From contig JASANG010002035.1 of the NCBI GenBank assembly GCA_030248215.1, positions 1-64,000 of the forward strand: DNA of 64,000 bases, written 5' to 3'. Positions 41,701 through 52,065 of this stretch are shown piece after piece (positions within the stretch are counted from its first letter, which is position 1; the number at the start of each line of letters is the position of its first letter). The stretch is from Enoplolaimus lenunculus. Lineage: Eukaryota; Nematoda; Enoplea; Enoplida; Thoracostomopsidae. Below the pieces are notes generated by a model that had not been told where the DNA came from, searched no databases, and worked only from the letters and a program-made list of their open reading frames with translations. A program made the translations under genes and the position numbers.

Positions 41701-44700
41701 GAATTACAGTTACAGGAATAAATCTATTGTCTCTGAACTTCCAAACTCATTATCGACGAGAGTTGCATTATAAAACTGCTTTCGGGCGTTAAGATTAAAA
41801 AACTTCTATAAACCAAACGGTAAAATCGCCGGCGTTTGCTTGTGTTCTGTATTTGTATAGTAAATTTGCTATAATTCTCTGCAATATCACGGTTAATATT
41901 TTGGTGTTGAATATCTTCTATTGCACTGCAAAAATGTGTCACTGAACCACAGTAAAAAACACAAACGAAGCTTTTTTTTATTCTCTGTGGCCAATGAAAC
42001 TGAATGCCATCGAAGATAATCGATTTGGTTTCCGACAACTGGTATGTTTGCCCGTATTTAACGTTTATACCAACTTCAGTTATTATCCTGCATATTCTCA
42101 TTGTTTTTCTGCGCTTCGCATTGCTATTTTACAGCAAAATCTAATCATGAACCTATACGAAGACTCTCAAAACGGTCGAGTAAGCGAAGCAAGCGGAAAG
42201 AGATCAAAAATCGAAAACGACAATATCGACTTGAACGCAAGCAACTGCGAAAAGAATGGCGGTCACAGAAGCGTCAATATAAACGAGAGCGGAAGAAATC
42301 GCGAAGACAAAGCTCGGATCAAACTCAACCGCCCCCTCCTCGAAGCCTCCCGGTAACTCAGAGTTCGACAACTACTCACAGACTGACAAATACCACGAGT
42401 TCACCGGATGAAGACAATGGAATCCAAGAACCGGAACAGCCTGACAAACAAACGATAACCGGAGTCGACTTATCGCAAGAAAATGAACAGCTGGAAATTG
42501 CCGGTGACAAAGATGATGTAGTGATTGCGAACGTGAAGCTGTCGTCGCCAGCGCTGCAAAAAAGTTTATTCGAAAAAATAGCAATGAAACGGGTATGGTC
42601 AAAGATGATCGCAAAGCAGTTCAACGGCGAAATCAAAGACCTAAAGATTAATAGCGGTGAGCTAAAACTACGCGACTAAAGGATTCGTCAAGACATAACG
42701 CCGCAGGTCTGCGTACCAAAAAGTTTTTTACATTTACGCATTGACTTAGGCTTTGCCGCGGAGTTTTAGGCTTCACGTAAGAAAAGGCTTACCTATGCCT
42801 AAAGCCACAGCCTAAGTTTTTACTTAATCAATTGATTCAACCTGAGCCTAATCTCAATCTATTTTCGGCGTGGTTAAATTTTTGTACATTGCCGTAATTG
42901 TGTGAGGAAATACGAGACGAACCTGCAAGTAATATTGGCCGCTGTTTGTCGTTTAGAGGATCAAGTAGAGGTGTTAACCGACAAAGCAACCGCTGAGGCA
43001 TTTCGAAAGCTGGCGACAACGAAAGAAATCAGCTATAAAACTGTTTCTGGCAAACAGGTGTTCGCAACTAATGTCACCATTGCATCGTATGAAAGTAAGC
43101 ATTCCGTTGATGGGAGCACTCGGTTTTTGGCTTGCAATATTCGGTTTACTTGGAACATCTACCAGGCCCGTCCGTAGTTAGCTCAATATGCTATGACTTA
43201 GGCCCATGTAAAGATCAGATGCGGAACGTTTTTGGGTGTGGGACTAGAAAAGTGTAAGCTTAAGCTTTAGACTGATTTTTTTGCTTGGCTTAGGCTTAGG
43301 CTTTATGCTCATTTTTACGCTTAGGTTTAGGCCTAGGCTATACGCTTAGGCTTAAAAATATGGTTATAATACTGTTCTGCCACTGTTCTTTACATTGTTA
43401 AAAATTTTTGGGAACCAAAGGGGACCTTGAGTCCTCAAAAAATCGTATTTTCCAAAATTGAAATTTGAACATGGAATGACCAGAACATTTTATGAGAAGC
43501 TCACATATGAAAAAATTTACAATAACCAAATGGTTACAAATCAAGCACTTGCCATACATGTCGACCTGTCGTGAGAAAATATAAACGTTTCCTTGCAAAA
43601 CGTCCAACCCAATGGCAGAAAAACAATTTTAGTCAAATGTCCAGGATTTGCGTGCCTCTGTTGTGTGTGTAGGTACTGTGTGGCGGATGCGGGCGAGACC
43701 TCAGACAAAAGTTTTTTGATCACTAAGGCTTGCGAGAAGATACAAAAAAGAATTTCAGTATTTCTTGAGTTTCAATACCCATTACATTTATGTTCGCGGA
43801 GCGTCCGTCACACTTGGCTCAACGCGTCCGCTTACACAGAGATACATGTCATTATTGTGATCTTTTGAATTATAGTAGCAGGCTTTGCAAATTTTAAACT
43901 CACCAGTTTCTTGGCATAAAAATTGGTTTTGTTTTATATTTAGACCGAAAAACATTTACAATCAGAATGACGCAACCTGTTTTTGAATCGTCGGAAGCAG
44001 AAGCGAAATATTTTCTCGACTTTATTTCGGATGCTGTCAAAATATCAAAAGCCTACATTGTTGATCTTCAAATCATATCAGGTTTGACGGATTGTGTTTA
44101 CAGGGAGTAACCGGATGTTCGTTTCCCACTTTTCTTCGTATCCGTTTATATATTTTTCTGTTTCTGGCAGGGTCAGCTTTATTCCTTGGGTCGAGACCAG
44201 TTACAAATGTTTAATGCGATCACAGTGCGTATTCAGTTATTTGAATAGCTTTGGATTTTGGCCTGTTCGCACATGTGGACACATTGTGGAGCCCATGAAT
44301 AGAACAGGCCCGGAACAGTAGTATAAGCATATTCCTAAGCCTAAGCCTAAGCCTAAGCGTATGAATAAGCCTATTCCTAAACCTAAGCCTAACCCTAAGC
44401 TAAGCCTAAGCCTAAGCAAAACAATTAGTCTAAAGCTTAAACTGACTCTATTATAGACCCTCCGGAAAACGATCCGGTCCTGTTCTATACATGAACCCAA
44501 TGTGGACTATAAAAAATAGTCTGCTAATTTCTAACTGGCTGTCTGTATAACTGGAAAGCCGGAAAAACGAATACCAGATGCTTGATTAGGCACTGTACCA
44601 GAATTATAACGGATTGACAATTGTGACATATGTAAATTAATCACAAATTTCTGTTCCAATTACCGATTCTTCTAAGGTGTGTTCGGAAATTGAAAGCCGG

Positions 44701-45156
44701 TGTTTCTGCTTTTGGCAATTCTATTTTTTTATTAAAATCAACATGAAGCATCTAGTTGTGGTTTAAAAAATAGCTAAATTTCATTGTATTTCGTTTTGAT
44801 AGAGCAAGAGTATAACAATGGGTAAAATAATCTTGTTGCGATTCAATAAGTTCATCTCAATCAAAAGTTAATTCTGATGAATGCAGTCTAATTATAGCCT
44901 ATGAAGTCAGCACACACATCTATATTTATATAATGGCTATATATACATACATACATACATAAACATATATAAAACAGATTCGCCCTACCTATTACTTTAT
45001 TGTGTTTTAGATCAAGAAGTTCGCATAGAGTTTAATCACGAGGCTGTCAAAGAAGCTTTCAGAATGAAATTTGAAAAACGACCCGAATTGAAACAATTGA
45101 CTTACACATCGGTGACCGGAGCTCAAGCGCAGCTACAAGAGTTGCTTCGTTTTTGA
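29792..45156 (+). CDS. Predicted seven-exon gene, basic SR/RK-rich protein of unknown function
   Basis: Model: 29792-29955, 33213-33348, 39772-39895, 42135-42656, 42957-43094, 43944-44081, 45011-45156 (1368 nt, 455 aa). Every junction is phase-compatible, and most donors are good (GTAAGT, GTTAGT, GTGAGC, GTAAGC); the third exon's GTACAA donor is weak, with GTATAA at 39885 an alternative. The ATG at 29792 has an in-frame stop just upstream. Residues 1-142 look globular (GFYDEYVYTGQNLVDFD; ALQQDIWLPFGSMKIK). Residues about 150-200 are extremely basic (KRSSKRSKRKEIKNRKRQ). An acidic, Pro/Ser/Thr-rich linker follows, and residues about 268-455 look folded (NVKLSSPALQKSLFEKIAMK; FLDFISDAVK). No signal peptide. 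I do not recognise the family. The basic block suggests nucleic-acid binding or nuclear targeting (inference). The last four exons are the most secure; the link to the first three could be wrong and two genes are possible. Confidence 0.5.
31046..31452 (+). repeat. Truncated TTAGGC MITE joined to a ~296-bp duplicated segment
   Basis: 31046-31156 is the left half of a subfamily-1 TTAGGC MITE. 31157-31452 is near-identical (roughly 97% by eye) to 43411-43706, which also directly follows a TTAGGC MITE. Here the MITE right end and a short spacer are missing at the junction. No coding frame is shared and intact in both copies. Confidence 0.85.
31522..31838. mobile_element. hAT-like MITE with internal ~60-bp repeats
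   Basis: Termini CACTAGCGGAACCAGG and ACTGGATCCACCGCTG are inverted, matching the CAGTGGCGGATCCAGG consensus. Flanks are GTTGTCGC (31514-31521) and GTTGTCTC (31839-31846), a 7/8 TSD. The interior contains three or four diverged units of CAGAAATTTTTTGTGAT plus TACCTTACAATTTT. A related partial copy is at 51590-51803. Confidence 0.8.
32101..32223 (+). CDS. Orphan candidate exon (41 codons, phase 1-1)
   Basis: Bounded by CCTTGTTTTAG acceptor and GTGAGC donor. The frame in phase 1 is open and codon use looks coding: SIFVQYAETVGRSGHSRTKR then SRWADLVTGIIRNTDDVATD. It lies inside the predicted gene 29792-45156 but cannot be joined between 29955 and 33213 without breaking phase. It could need an unseen partner exon, be an alternative exon, or belong to another gene. 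Confidence 0.4.
32416..32720. mobile_element. GC-rich palindromic TIR element
   Basis: Starts TAGGGGTGCGTAACGG then TTGCGCTATACTT, and ends AAGTATAGCGCAACCCTAA, so the termini are inverted. The interior is strikingly CpG-rich, with three near-identical 21-bp units beginning GTGCGTCACCCGG at about 32463-32525. A central palindromic stretch (CGTACGTG to GCACGTGCG) follows. No TSD found. Confidence 0.7.
33976..34166 (-). mobile_element. TTAGGC-bearing MITE, subfamily 2
   Basis: Begins CCAATGTTATATACTTTAAG then GGGGCGTAACAGTA, contains two GCCTAA arrays separated by GCGTTGCAAAAATGTG, and ends ACGCCCCATAAAGTGACAT. Termini are inverted. The plan is as in subfamily 1 but with different terminal sequence. 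Copies at 39956 and 59379. Confidence 0.85.
35079..35518 (+). mobile_element. MITE, CTGTAGTGACCCG family (best copy)
   Basis: About 440 bp with termini CTGTAGTGACTCGAATAAGA and its near-exact complement at 35499-35518. Closely matches 21395-21795 in order and sequence. No open frame of note. In three copies (21795, 35518, 37828) the right terminus is followed by TATGC, which may be element sequence or target preference. Confidence 0.85.
35519..37291. other. Intron sequence of the predicted 29.8-45.2 kb gene
   Basis: No exon recognised. A pyrimidine-rich stretch with a C run lies at 35815-35905. Otherwise AT-rich and unique. Confidence 0.4.
37292..37828 (-). mobile_element. MITE, CTGTAGTGACCCG family, reverse copy with unrelated middle
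   Basis: Left end CTGTAGCGACCCGAATAAGA and right end TCTTATACGGGTTACTACAG are inverted. The first 130 bp and last 60 bp match the family in reverse orientation, while about 340 bp in the middle do not, suggesting an insertion or replacement. Confidence 0.75.
37866..38043 (+). mobile_element. TTAGGC-bearing MITE, subfamily 1 (diverged)
   Basis: Left GATCAGGGGCTGAACG, central TTAGGC run, then GGGTTTAAGGTTAGGC, ATGCTTATGCAACTGTTACA and CTCTAAACATTGG at the right end. More diverged than the other copies. Confidence 0.75.
38478..39223. mobile_element. hAT-like element, 746 bp, CAGGGGCGTACCG termini
   Basis: Termini CAGGGGCGTACCG and CGGTACGCCACTA are inverted (11 of 13 positions). Flanks GCATAATC (38470-38477) and GCATAACC (39224-39231) make a 7/8 match of 8 bp, as in hAT elements. 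The interior repeats CTCGCTTCG-type phrases several times and has no transposase frame. Confidence 0.75.
39956..40135 (+). mobile_element. TTAGGC-bearing MITE, subfamily 2
   Basis: Left CCATGTTACTTTAAGGGGC, then TCCAGGTTTCTGGTGGG, an array of TTAGGC, and right GTACTGTTACGCCCCTAAAA followed by GTAACATTGG. Termini are inverted. Confidence 0.85.
41000..41565. repeat. Two degenerate GCCTAA/TTAGGC clusters
   Basis: Clusters at about 41000-41055 (ATAAACCTAAGCC and neighbours) and 41492-41565 (AGCCTTAGCCTAAGC) resemble the core of the TTAGGC MITEs in reverse orientation but lack recognisable terminal repeats. A third such cluster lies at 42745-42815. Confidence 0.6.
43198..43706 (+). repeat. TTAGGC MITE (subfamily 1) plus adjoining duplicated segment
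   Basis: 43198-43397 is a near-complete MITE: ATGTAAAGATCAGATGCGG, ACTAGAAAAGTGTAAGC, TTAGGC blocks, ATAATACTGTTCTGCCAC, TTCTTTACATTG. 43411-43706 is the partner of 31157-31452, about 97% identical by eye. Together they sit in the intron between 43094 and 43944 of the predicted gene. Confidence 0.85.
44279..44495 (-). mobile_element. TTAGGC-bearing MITE, subfamily 1, reverse
   Basis: Starts AACAGGCCCGGAACAGTAGT within a CATGAATAGAACAGG terminus, carries several GCCTAA arrays and TAGTCTAAAGCTTAAAC, and ends GATCCGGTCCTGTTCTATAC. Termini are inverted. Its terminal sequence differs from other subfamily-1 copies, as if it were a further variant. Confidence 0.8.
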
Positions 45157-45342
45157 GTTGCAAATCTTACAATTTGGCGCCCGATGCAGGAACAATTAGC
45201 TCATGTGAGCGCTTTATATATATAGCAGAAATTCGTAACTGTTATGTTAATGTCACAACCCATCAGTCTGTAAACTTGTTACTTTTCGAATATTACAAAT
45301 TTACTCTCCAGGTCGGCTATTAATTTCAATTGGGCAATTTTT

Positions 45343-45463
45343 AAGTAAAAGCAGTACCATATTGAACCAGTCATGGAAATTTTGTTGCGGATGCGGTGGA
45401 CCTTTAATCCACGATGAACGAATTACCAGTTCGCTACTCTAACCACTGAGCTACGTAGCCATA
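45343..45463 (-). mobile_element. tRNA-derived SINE copy, reverse
   Basis: On the minus strand the head reads ATGGCTACGTAGCTCAGTGG and continues with TTAGAG (a good A box) and an anticodon-like loop. The T arm is degraded, and the body CCGCAACAAAATTT plus ATATGGTACTGCTTTTACTT matches the copy at 12728-12850. The better-preserved A box suggests derivation from a true tRNA. Confidence 0.75.
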
Positions 45464-48400
45464 CAAGCTTTTCGTTGCAATGGCTTTGCTTGGCCATCTA
45501 TTGTAATCGATATAAGGGGCAAAAATAAATGGCATATCGCGGTGCGGCATGGACTTTCCAAAGTACGGCGGTTTGTTTCGATTTGACAGATGTTAATCCA
45601 CTGAACTGGATATATGCGAAAATGATTAATGGTCAGCAACGGCGATACTGAAATATATTTTAAAGTTTAATTATATATTCTTTTGCAAAACAAGTTTCTT
45701 GTGTTTTACGATTTTCAATCATTATATTGTTAACCCCTGTAAATTTAAATGGAATGCTGCCCCCACCTCTCGAGCAATTTTTTAAATCGACCCATGATGC
45801 TCAGTGAACCCCACCAGAATCGTGTCCTACGTTTTTTGCTATATATCAAAATAAAACGAAGTATTTAGTAGCTTTCAGAAACTTTTTTGCCTAATTTCTA
45901 TTTATTTATATTGTATTTCTTCCATTCATTTGCGCACAACGTTTGCATATTCAGTACAGTTTTCAGGTTAATTAGCCCAGCGACTGACCAGAAAAGATTT
46001 CATGAGCGATAAAAATTTTATATTTTCAATCTACCGCTAATTTAGCTTACTTAGGAGTTAAAATCTCAAAAACTAGAGACAATTAATTCGATTTTGGTTC
46101 CAAAATATCAATTGATCCTTCTGATTTTTTTTACCCAATGTAAAACGCAGCGACAAATCCAGAAATTTTGGACAGGGGCGGGCTGGCAAAAGTTATCAAA
46201 AGCAGTTTTTAAGGTATGCGATATATGTGCCAATTTTCTGACGGAGGAATTTTTAAGCTAAAGACCTTACTGTTAAATCATAAAAAATTTGGTGACGGTG
46301 AGCGTGCGATCACGCTGACCCCTCTAGATTCGCTAGCGATAGAACAGCCTAACCGTTGGTTGAACAAATTCGCCTCGTCTTGCACTAACCCACAACACTA
46401 AAAAATTATCCTTTTTAGTACACTGTAAAAAATGGTGAGTCAGATTGACTCTCTCTGAAATAGGCTTTATGGTACTACACACAGTGAGTCACAGTAGACT
46501 CCGGCAGAGTCAAATTCGACTCACTCTGGTAGGAACCCCATTTAGTCAAGCCTTTCTTTAGGTACATAATTGAATAACTGTAACAATGTTTTATTCAACT
46601 TTCATATATATAGCAGGAAAATATTTTTGACACTTTTATTTCCTGCTGTTGTGATCCAAATAAAAGAGGTTGACTGATATTTATTTCGCTTCTACAGACA
46701 TACAGGCTTGGTATTAGGTTACGGACTGCTATCTATTTTTAACTAACTTCTTGTTTTGTTTGGACCAAATATCTTTCACTTATGCCAGCTATTCTTTATA
46801 ATTTAAGTCAATTACTTTACCAATCGATACATTCAAGACGTGAGTATATTACTATGAAGTATGAATACAGGTAACATCATAATTTGAAAACAGAATCAAA
46901 TTCTGTACAGAACATAATTCGGTCCAGAAACGATTTATATACGAAATCTAATTAAGGTAATTGACATTTGTGGTTATCTTAGACTCTAATCATTTGCAAA
47001 TTCCCGAGAAGCAGATACTTATTGATTCAGGCTCAAAATAGAGATATGGAACTCTTAATACCGCCTATTCTTTTATTCACATCAATAAAATTACCACTTT
47101 TAGCCTGCATGGTAAAAGATTAATAGTTGCGCATATACATGTTCCTTTGAAACAATTTAAGCTTATGACTATTTTTATAGGCTATGGCAATCCGACTAGA
47201 CCAGGGAATGAATGGTAACGTTGCCCAAAAAACATAAAAAATTTTTAGTAAATTCCCAACGCGCATATCAGAACTACGATTTGTGCTTAGGGATAAGTTT
47301 TGTTTAAACAGTAGTTTCGTGTTTCGACTGCGCATTCATGAATAGGAAACAGAGTCATATCCTGAAGTTCCTTAAGGGTGGCCGGGCCATAAATAATAGT
47401 CCAAAGCTTGCGCAAGCAAAAAATGAACGAGAATCCATTCGCAATTTTGTGCGAAATTTCAATACGAAAATTTGGTTTTGATCCTTGTATGAATAAGCCA
47501 TTGCTTGAGTCTTCCACCATGAATTTGCCACTCTGACAGGAAGCGCGTCTCAAGAGGTTTTAGTATACGTCAAGGCTTGAAATTGAACACAAGATAGGGT
47601 TGTTGATTTGCGCGTTTTTTTCGTATTGATTAACATTTCATTTAAAAAAGCCTTAATACGTATACCAAAGCTATCTGACGTTTGGTATACTCGTGGGACG
47701 TACATACAACAGGGGTAATAAAATATATACTTTCTGGAAATTTCAATGGAGACGAAGAAAACTCTATTACAGGCTGTCCAAGGATCTGACAGATCCTTGA
47801 GGTTCAAATAATTTTTCCTTCACAACGCCTAAGTTAGTATAGTTTAATCAGTAAGAAAGATACGTCGGCAACGCGTGTTGTACCCTTTCCATATTTAAAT
47901 ACAGGCAACGAAACTGGTATCGCATTTAAATTTCATTAATATTCGGTTCAAGGGAAAGAAACCAGACTGTGCCCATAGAGCAGGGTTCAAAACTAATATT
48001 TTGCATATTGAGATTTAGTAAAAATTACGTTTGGCTTGTCGCTCCGCTCGCGATTTTTCAACATTACACATAAACTGCGTAGTTCACCTGTTAGACATTT
48101 CTAGATCCGCTACTGTTGAATACTTAAAACAAATGGTCAAAATACTTGGAATACCCTGCTTGGCAGTTTTAAGCTACCGTTTAGAGATGAATTTTTAGAC
48201 CATCTTAATAATATCCGAAGAAGAGTAAAGCTCGCATATGTGTGTTGAAATTGTGTGACCGCATACAAATTGAATTAATATGCAATCAAGGTTAAATACA
48301 CTAGTTCAGGTATTGATGACTAAATTTTTGATTCTACTGTTAAAATAACAATGATACTGACTAAACATTGCTGCTAGACAACTAGCATTTTTGCAATCAG

Positions 48401-48653
48401 CACGAAGGAAGGCCTAACAACGCAAATATTGGTTGGCGAGTGGAAATTAGGTTACCCAGTTGGTCACAAAATATTTCAAATCATAAAACTGACCTCGGGT
48501 TTGACTCAATCAAAGTTTTATGATATTTATTTCTTGGTTGTTACTAGTTTTTCCTATTTTTTATGTATGCGACTGATTTGTTTTGATATGTTGCACTGAA
48601 GCTGCAGGTCTTTTTTACGTTTTTACCTGAATCTTCATGGCCTTGATTATATT
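45464..48653. other. Intergenic repeat-rich DNA
   Basis: No secure gene. 46421-46570 is one end of the hairpin MITE seen intact at 62804. 46645-47086 is a diverged reverse copy of the CTGTAGTGACCCG MITE. At 47553-47287 (minus) an 80-codon frame (GKFMVEDSSNGLFIQGSKPN) has fairly coding-like codons but no recognisable domain or splice context. Confidence 0.5.
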
Positions 48654-49490
48654 CAGATTTACTTATAATCAAAGCAATTCAGAATTACTTATAATCGAAG
48701 CAATTCTGAATTGATTTGATTATAAAAGTAATTCAGAATTGCTTCGATTATAAGTAAATCTGAATTGCTTTAATAATAAGTAATTCTGAAATGCTTTGAT
48801 AATAAGTAATTCTGAAATGCTTTGATAATAAGTAATTTTGAAATGCTTTGATAATAAGTAATTTTGAATTGCTTTGATAATAAGTAATTCTGAAATGCTT
48901 TGATAATAAGTAATTCTGAAATGCTTTGATAATAAGTAATTTTGAATTGCTTTGATAATAAGTAATTCTGAAATGCTTTGATAATAAGTAATTCTGAAAT
49001 GCTTTGATAATAAGTAATTCTGAAATGCTTTGATAATAAGTAATTCTGAAATGCTTTGATAATAAGTAATTTTGAATTGCTTTGATAATAAGTAATTCTG
49101 AAATGCTTTGATAATAAGTAATTTTGAATTGCTTTGATAATAAGTAATTCTGAAATGCTTTGATAATAAGTAATTCTGAAATGCTTTGATAATAAGTAAT
49201 TTTGAATTGCTTTGATAATAAGTAATTCTGAAATGCTTTGATAATAAGTAATTCTGAAATGCTTTGATAATAAGTAATTCTGAAATGCTTTGATAATAAG
49301 TAATTTTGAATTGCTTTGATAATAAGTAATTTTGAATTGCTTTGATAATAAGTAATTCTGAAATGCTTTGATAATAAGTAATTTTGAATTGCTTTGATAA
49401 TAAGTAATTCTGAAATGCTTTGATTATAAAAGTAAATTTGAATTGCTTTGATTATAGAAGTAATTCTGACTTGGTTTGATTAGAAAAAAA
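48654..49490 (+). repeat. 26-bp minisatellite array with inverted head units
   Basis: About 27 tandem units of 26 bp built on TTTGATAATAAGTAATT with alternating TCTGAAATGC and TTTGAATTGC ends. The first two units (about 48654-48715) are in the opposite orientation and form a palindrome with the next ones. Unit variants alternate irregularly, suggesting higher-order shuffling by unequal exchange. The last units (49410-49490) are diverged. Confidence 0.95.
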
Positions 49491-49977
49491 TTCTGAAGAC
49501 ACATAAGTGGGCCACTATTTGTTTCCGATTTGGAGTAAGTCTCCAGTGCATTAAACTCATCACATTCATTACATTCAAACCTCTCTTGTGCTTATTATAG
49601 TCAAGAATTAAGAATTACTGCGGGTTTTTTTATTTTTCTGGGTTCACAACCTTTTTTAGTGTGTACCAGTTGAGAAATAAAAGAGTTATTATTCCAGTAG
49701 TACGTACATCTTAGGCAAATAATGAGCAACTCAACAGCAAGATTATGTAAGACAAATATTGGTTCATTCATAAACATTTCATTGCATCTTTTTGTATCGA
49801 ACGATATGTTTTCCCATGCGTTTCTTTCGTCTTCTGATATTGCTCACGTGTAAATTACTGGCTGGCATTCTTAGCGAATAATACGGAAAACTACGAAAAC
49901 ACCATTTAACCCTCAACGGCCCGGCAAAATTTTCACCTTAATCAGCCCACGCACATTAAACACACGTTGTTCTAGTC

Positions 49978-50580
49978 TCCCTCTTCCCGAATCTCCCCCG
50001 CCCCCCCCCCCCCCCCCCCGCCAGCCTTTCCCCCCCTCACCGCTCCATCACCTTCACACATCCGTCAACAGAGTACCAACAATAAAAGAATTATCACACC
50101 CCCCCCAAACTTTTTCTCCCTCCTAAATTAGACACACACTTTATCTCCTCTTCTTTTCACCCCCTTCCTTCCTCCCTACCAAAAGCAAGAACTCCAGCAG
50201 CCCACGGCCCGTCCCCTTCACGCCCATTCCCACCTTCCACAATTTTACCCCCTTCCCCCTGCCCGCCCCCCACCCCATCCCACTTTTATTATAAAAAGAC
50301 AACAAATCCACCCCTTCTTTCCGCCCCTTTTCCCTTCTTTTTCCCCCGCCCTCTTCAACAGCACATTCCCCCCCTCTCTCCCCCCCCCCCGCCCCCCGAA
50401 CCCCCCGCCCCACCCAATACAAAAATATACTTTCCACATACCACAGAAACCCCACCCGGCAAACACACACCCCCCCATCTCCCACCACCCCCACCACAAC
50501 GCAACCCCCCCAAAAAACAAAAAAAAAAACGACAAACAAAGAAAAAAAAAAAAAACACACAAAAACACACAAAACGCATT
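49978..50580. other. C-rich, G-depleted low-complexity tract
   Basis: About 600 bp of almost only C, A and T on this strand with runs of up to 18 C, ending in A-rich CACA and AAAA runs. G is nearly absent. The change from surrounding AT-rich DNA is abrupt. It is either an unusual homopyrimidine-like tract or low-quality consensus. The open frames on the opposite strand are composition artefacts. Confidence 0.8.
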
Positions 50581-51589
50581 AAACAGAAGCCAGGGAAACA
50601 TTTGGTGATGCTTCGTTACTACATTCTGGATTTCCATCTCCAGCTTCCCGTCATTTGGCGGATTTAGAGGTTTAGATTATGTTCTTCATCTTCGTATTCT
50701 ACTATTTCGCCACTATTACAGGTTAACCGTGACTTTTAGTGTACAGTTCGCATTTTGTAGACAATGCCGCAAGCTTGAAAAGATTATCATCAGAAACAAA
50801 ATTCACATGTACTGAGTAATCCAAAATATATCGCCCGGTTTAGCAAAAATTCCGTAAGAAAACAGGCAATAAGGCTCAAAGATTTTATAAAACATTTGTG
50901 AACTTTGAAATAAACCCGATATTTGGTTACACTATTATCGGCAATTTTTTACAGGGAGGGTTACGGCTACGGTTGGTTTTTTCAGAAAAATTGAATCCAC
51001 CAGAAAAAACGTTTCACATTTTTTATGGAAAAAAGCAGAAAAAACGGAAAAATCGAAAAACATCTACTCGTGCTCGAACATATATATGTAAAGTCGTTCA
51101 TGGATGCTAAATCTGATGCCAAAATCATGCTGAGACAAACACATGACTATTTTACAAAGCATACCTATATTAAGATACAGCAGATGGCATGACAAGCATA
51201 GAGTATTCACGGCAAAAGTACCAGATGTCTAAAAGATGGCATCGGCCAACCAGCTGACCACAAACATCTAAGGCTTGGGTTTAGCAAAAAATCTGCTAAC
51301 AAGATTTGTAGTTTCATTGTTATATGAATATAATTAGAAGTTAAGTTTAAATTTAAGGCGTTATACAGCTGAAATTGTTTAATTAAACATAACAAAATCA
51401 AAATTTTTGAACACAACATTCATTTTAACATCAAAAAAGCAGGATTCGTCAACGAAACCATCCCGAATAGAATTAGGCTTCAGTTGCGGCAACATAAGTT
51501 ACATTTGCTTCTAATTCAGCTCCGTCACGGCTACAGTGAACACCAAGAGGAAGAACGCCTGGTATATTCAATCAAACATTTATCATTTT
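50581..51589. other. Intergenic, no gene seen
   Basis: Unique AT-rich sequence, except 50953-51065, a fragment rich in AAAAAACGG and related to pieces at 20560, 21960 and 22420. Confidence 0.45.
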
Positions 51590-51803
51590 ATCACCAAAAA
51601 ATTTTGTGACGTAGAAAAATTATAAGGTAGAGACCTTATTTTATCACAAAAAAATTTCTGAGTGAATATTAGGGACGTTATCTTTTTCTCGAAACATTTT
51701 CTGAGTGGAAAATTTGTAAGGTAGATGGATCTTACCATTTTATCATAAAAAATTTCTGATGAGGAGGCGTACACTCCCCCTACCCTTTCAGGATCCGCTA
51801 GTG
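51590..51803 (-). mobile_element. Partial hAT-like MITE (family of 31522-31838)
   Basis: Reverse-oriented repeats of ATCACAAAAAAATTTCTGA and AAATTATAAGGTAGA lead to a terminus CAGGATCCGCTAGTG ending at 51803. The other end was not found. Confidence 0.65.
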
Positions 51804-52065
51804 GCTTTCGTATACCTCTACTATAAGTTGCCAGTATGCAAGCTGGGCGAAATTTAAACTCGGTCAGCAAACGTGGAATATAAGAGTTGTTAGTTTTTTT
51901 GCTTATTTTTTGTTAAGGTCATACGTACTCGTAGAGTTTGACTGGTTATAACCGCTTTTAGTTCGTACATAAATTATTCAGCTGGCGAATTTTCACAATA
52001 AACCCGACCGCTTAATAATGAGTTAAATAAAGAGAGCGTGTGCCATTTTTCGATTTCAATGCGAA

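Noticed and set aside
41994-42356. Alternative 120-codon frame (MKLNAIEDN start) overlapping the basic exon
   Set aside because: It ends at a stop within the exon, while the other frame stays open to a good donor and joins four further exons in phase.
45383-45463. tRNA-Thr-like gene on the minus strand
   Set aside because: The A box and anticodon arm are good but the T arm is degenerate, and the 3' body matches the SINE family.
50141-50637. Open frames of 74-143 codons, minus strand
   Set aside because: They arise from the C-rich, G-depleted tract; the translations are Gly/Val/Phe low-complexity strings.
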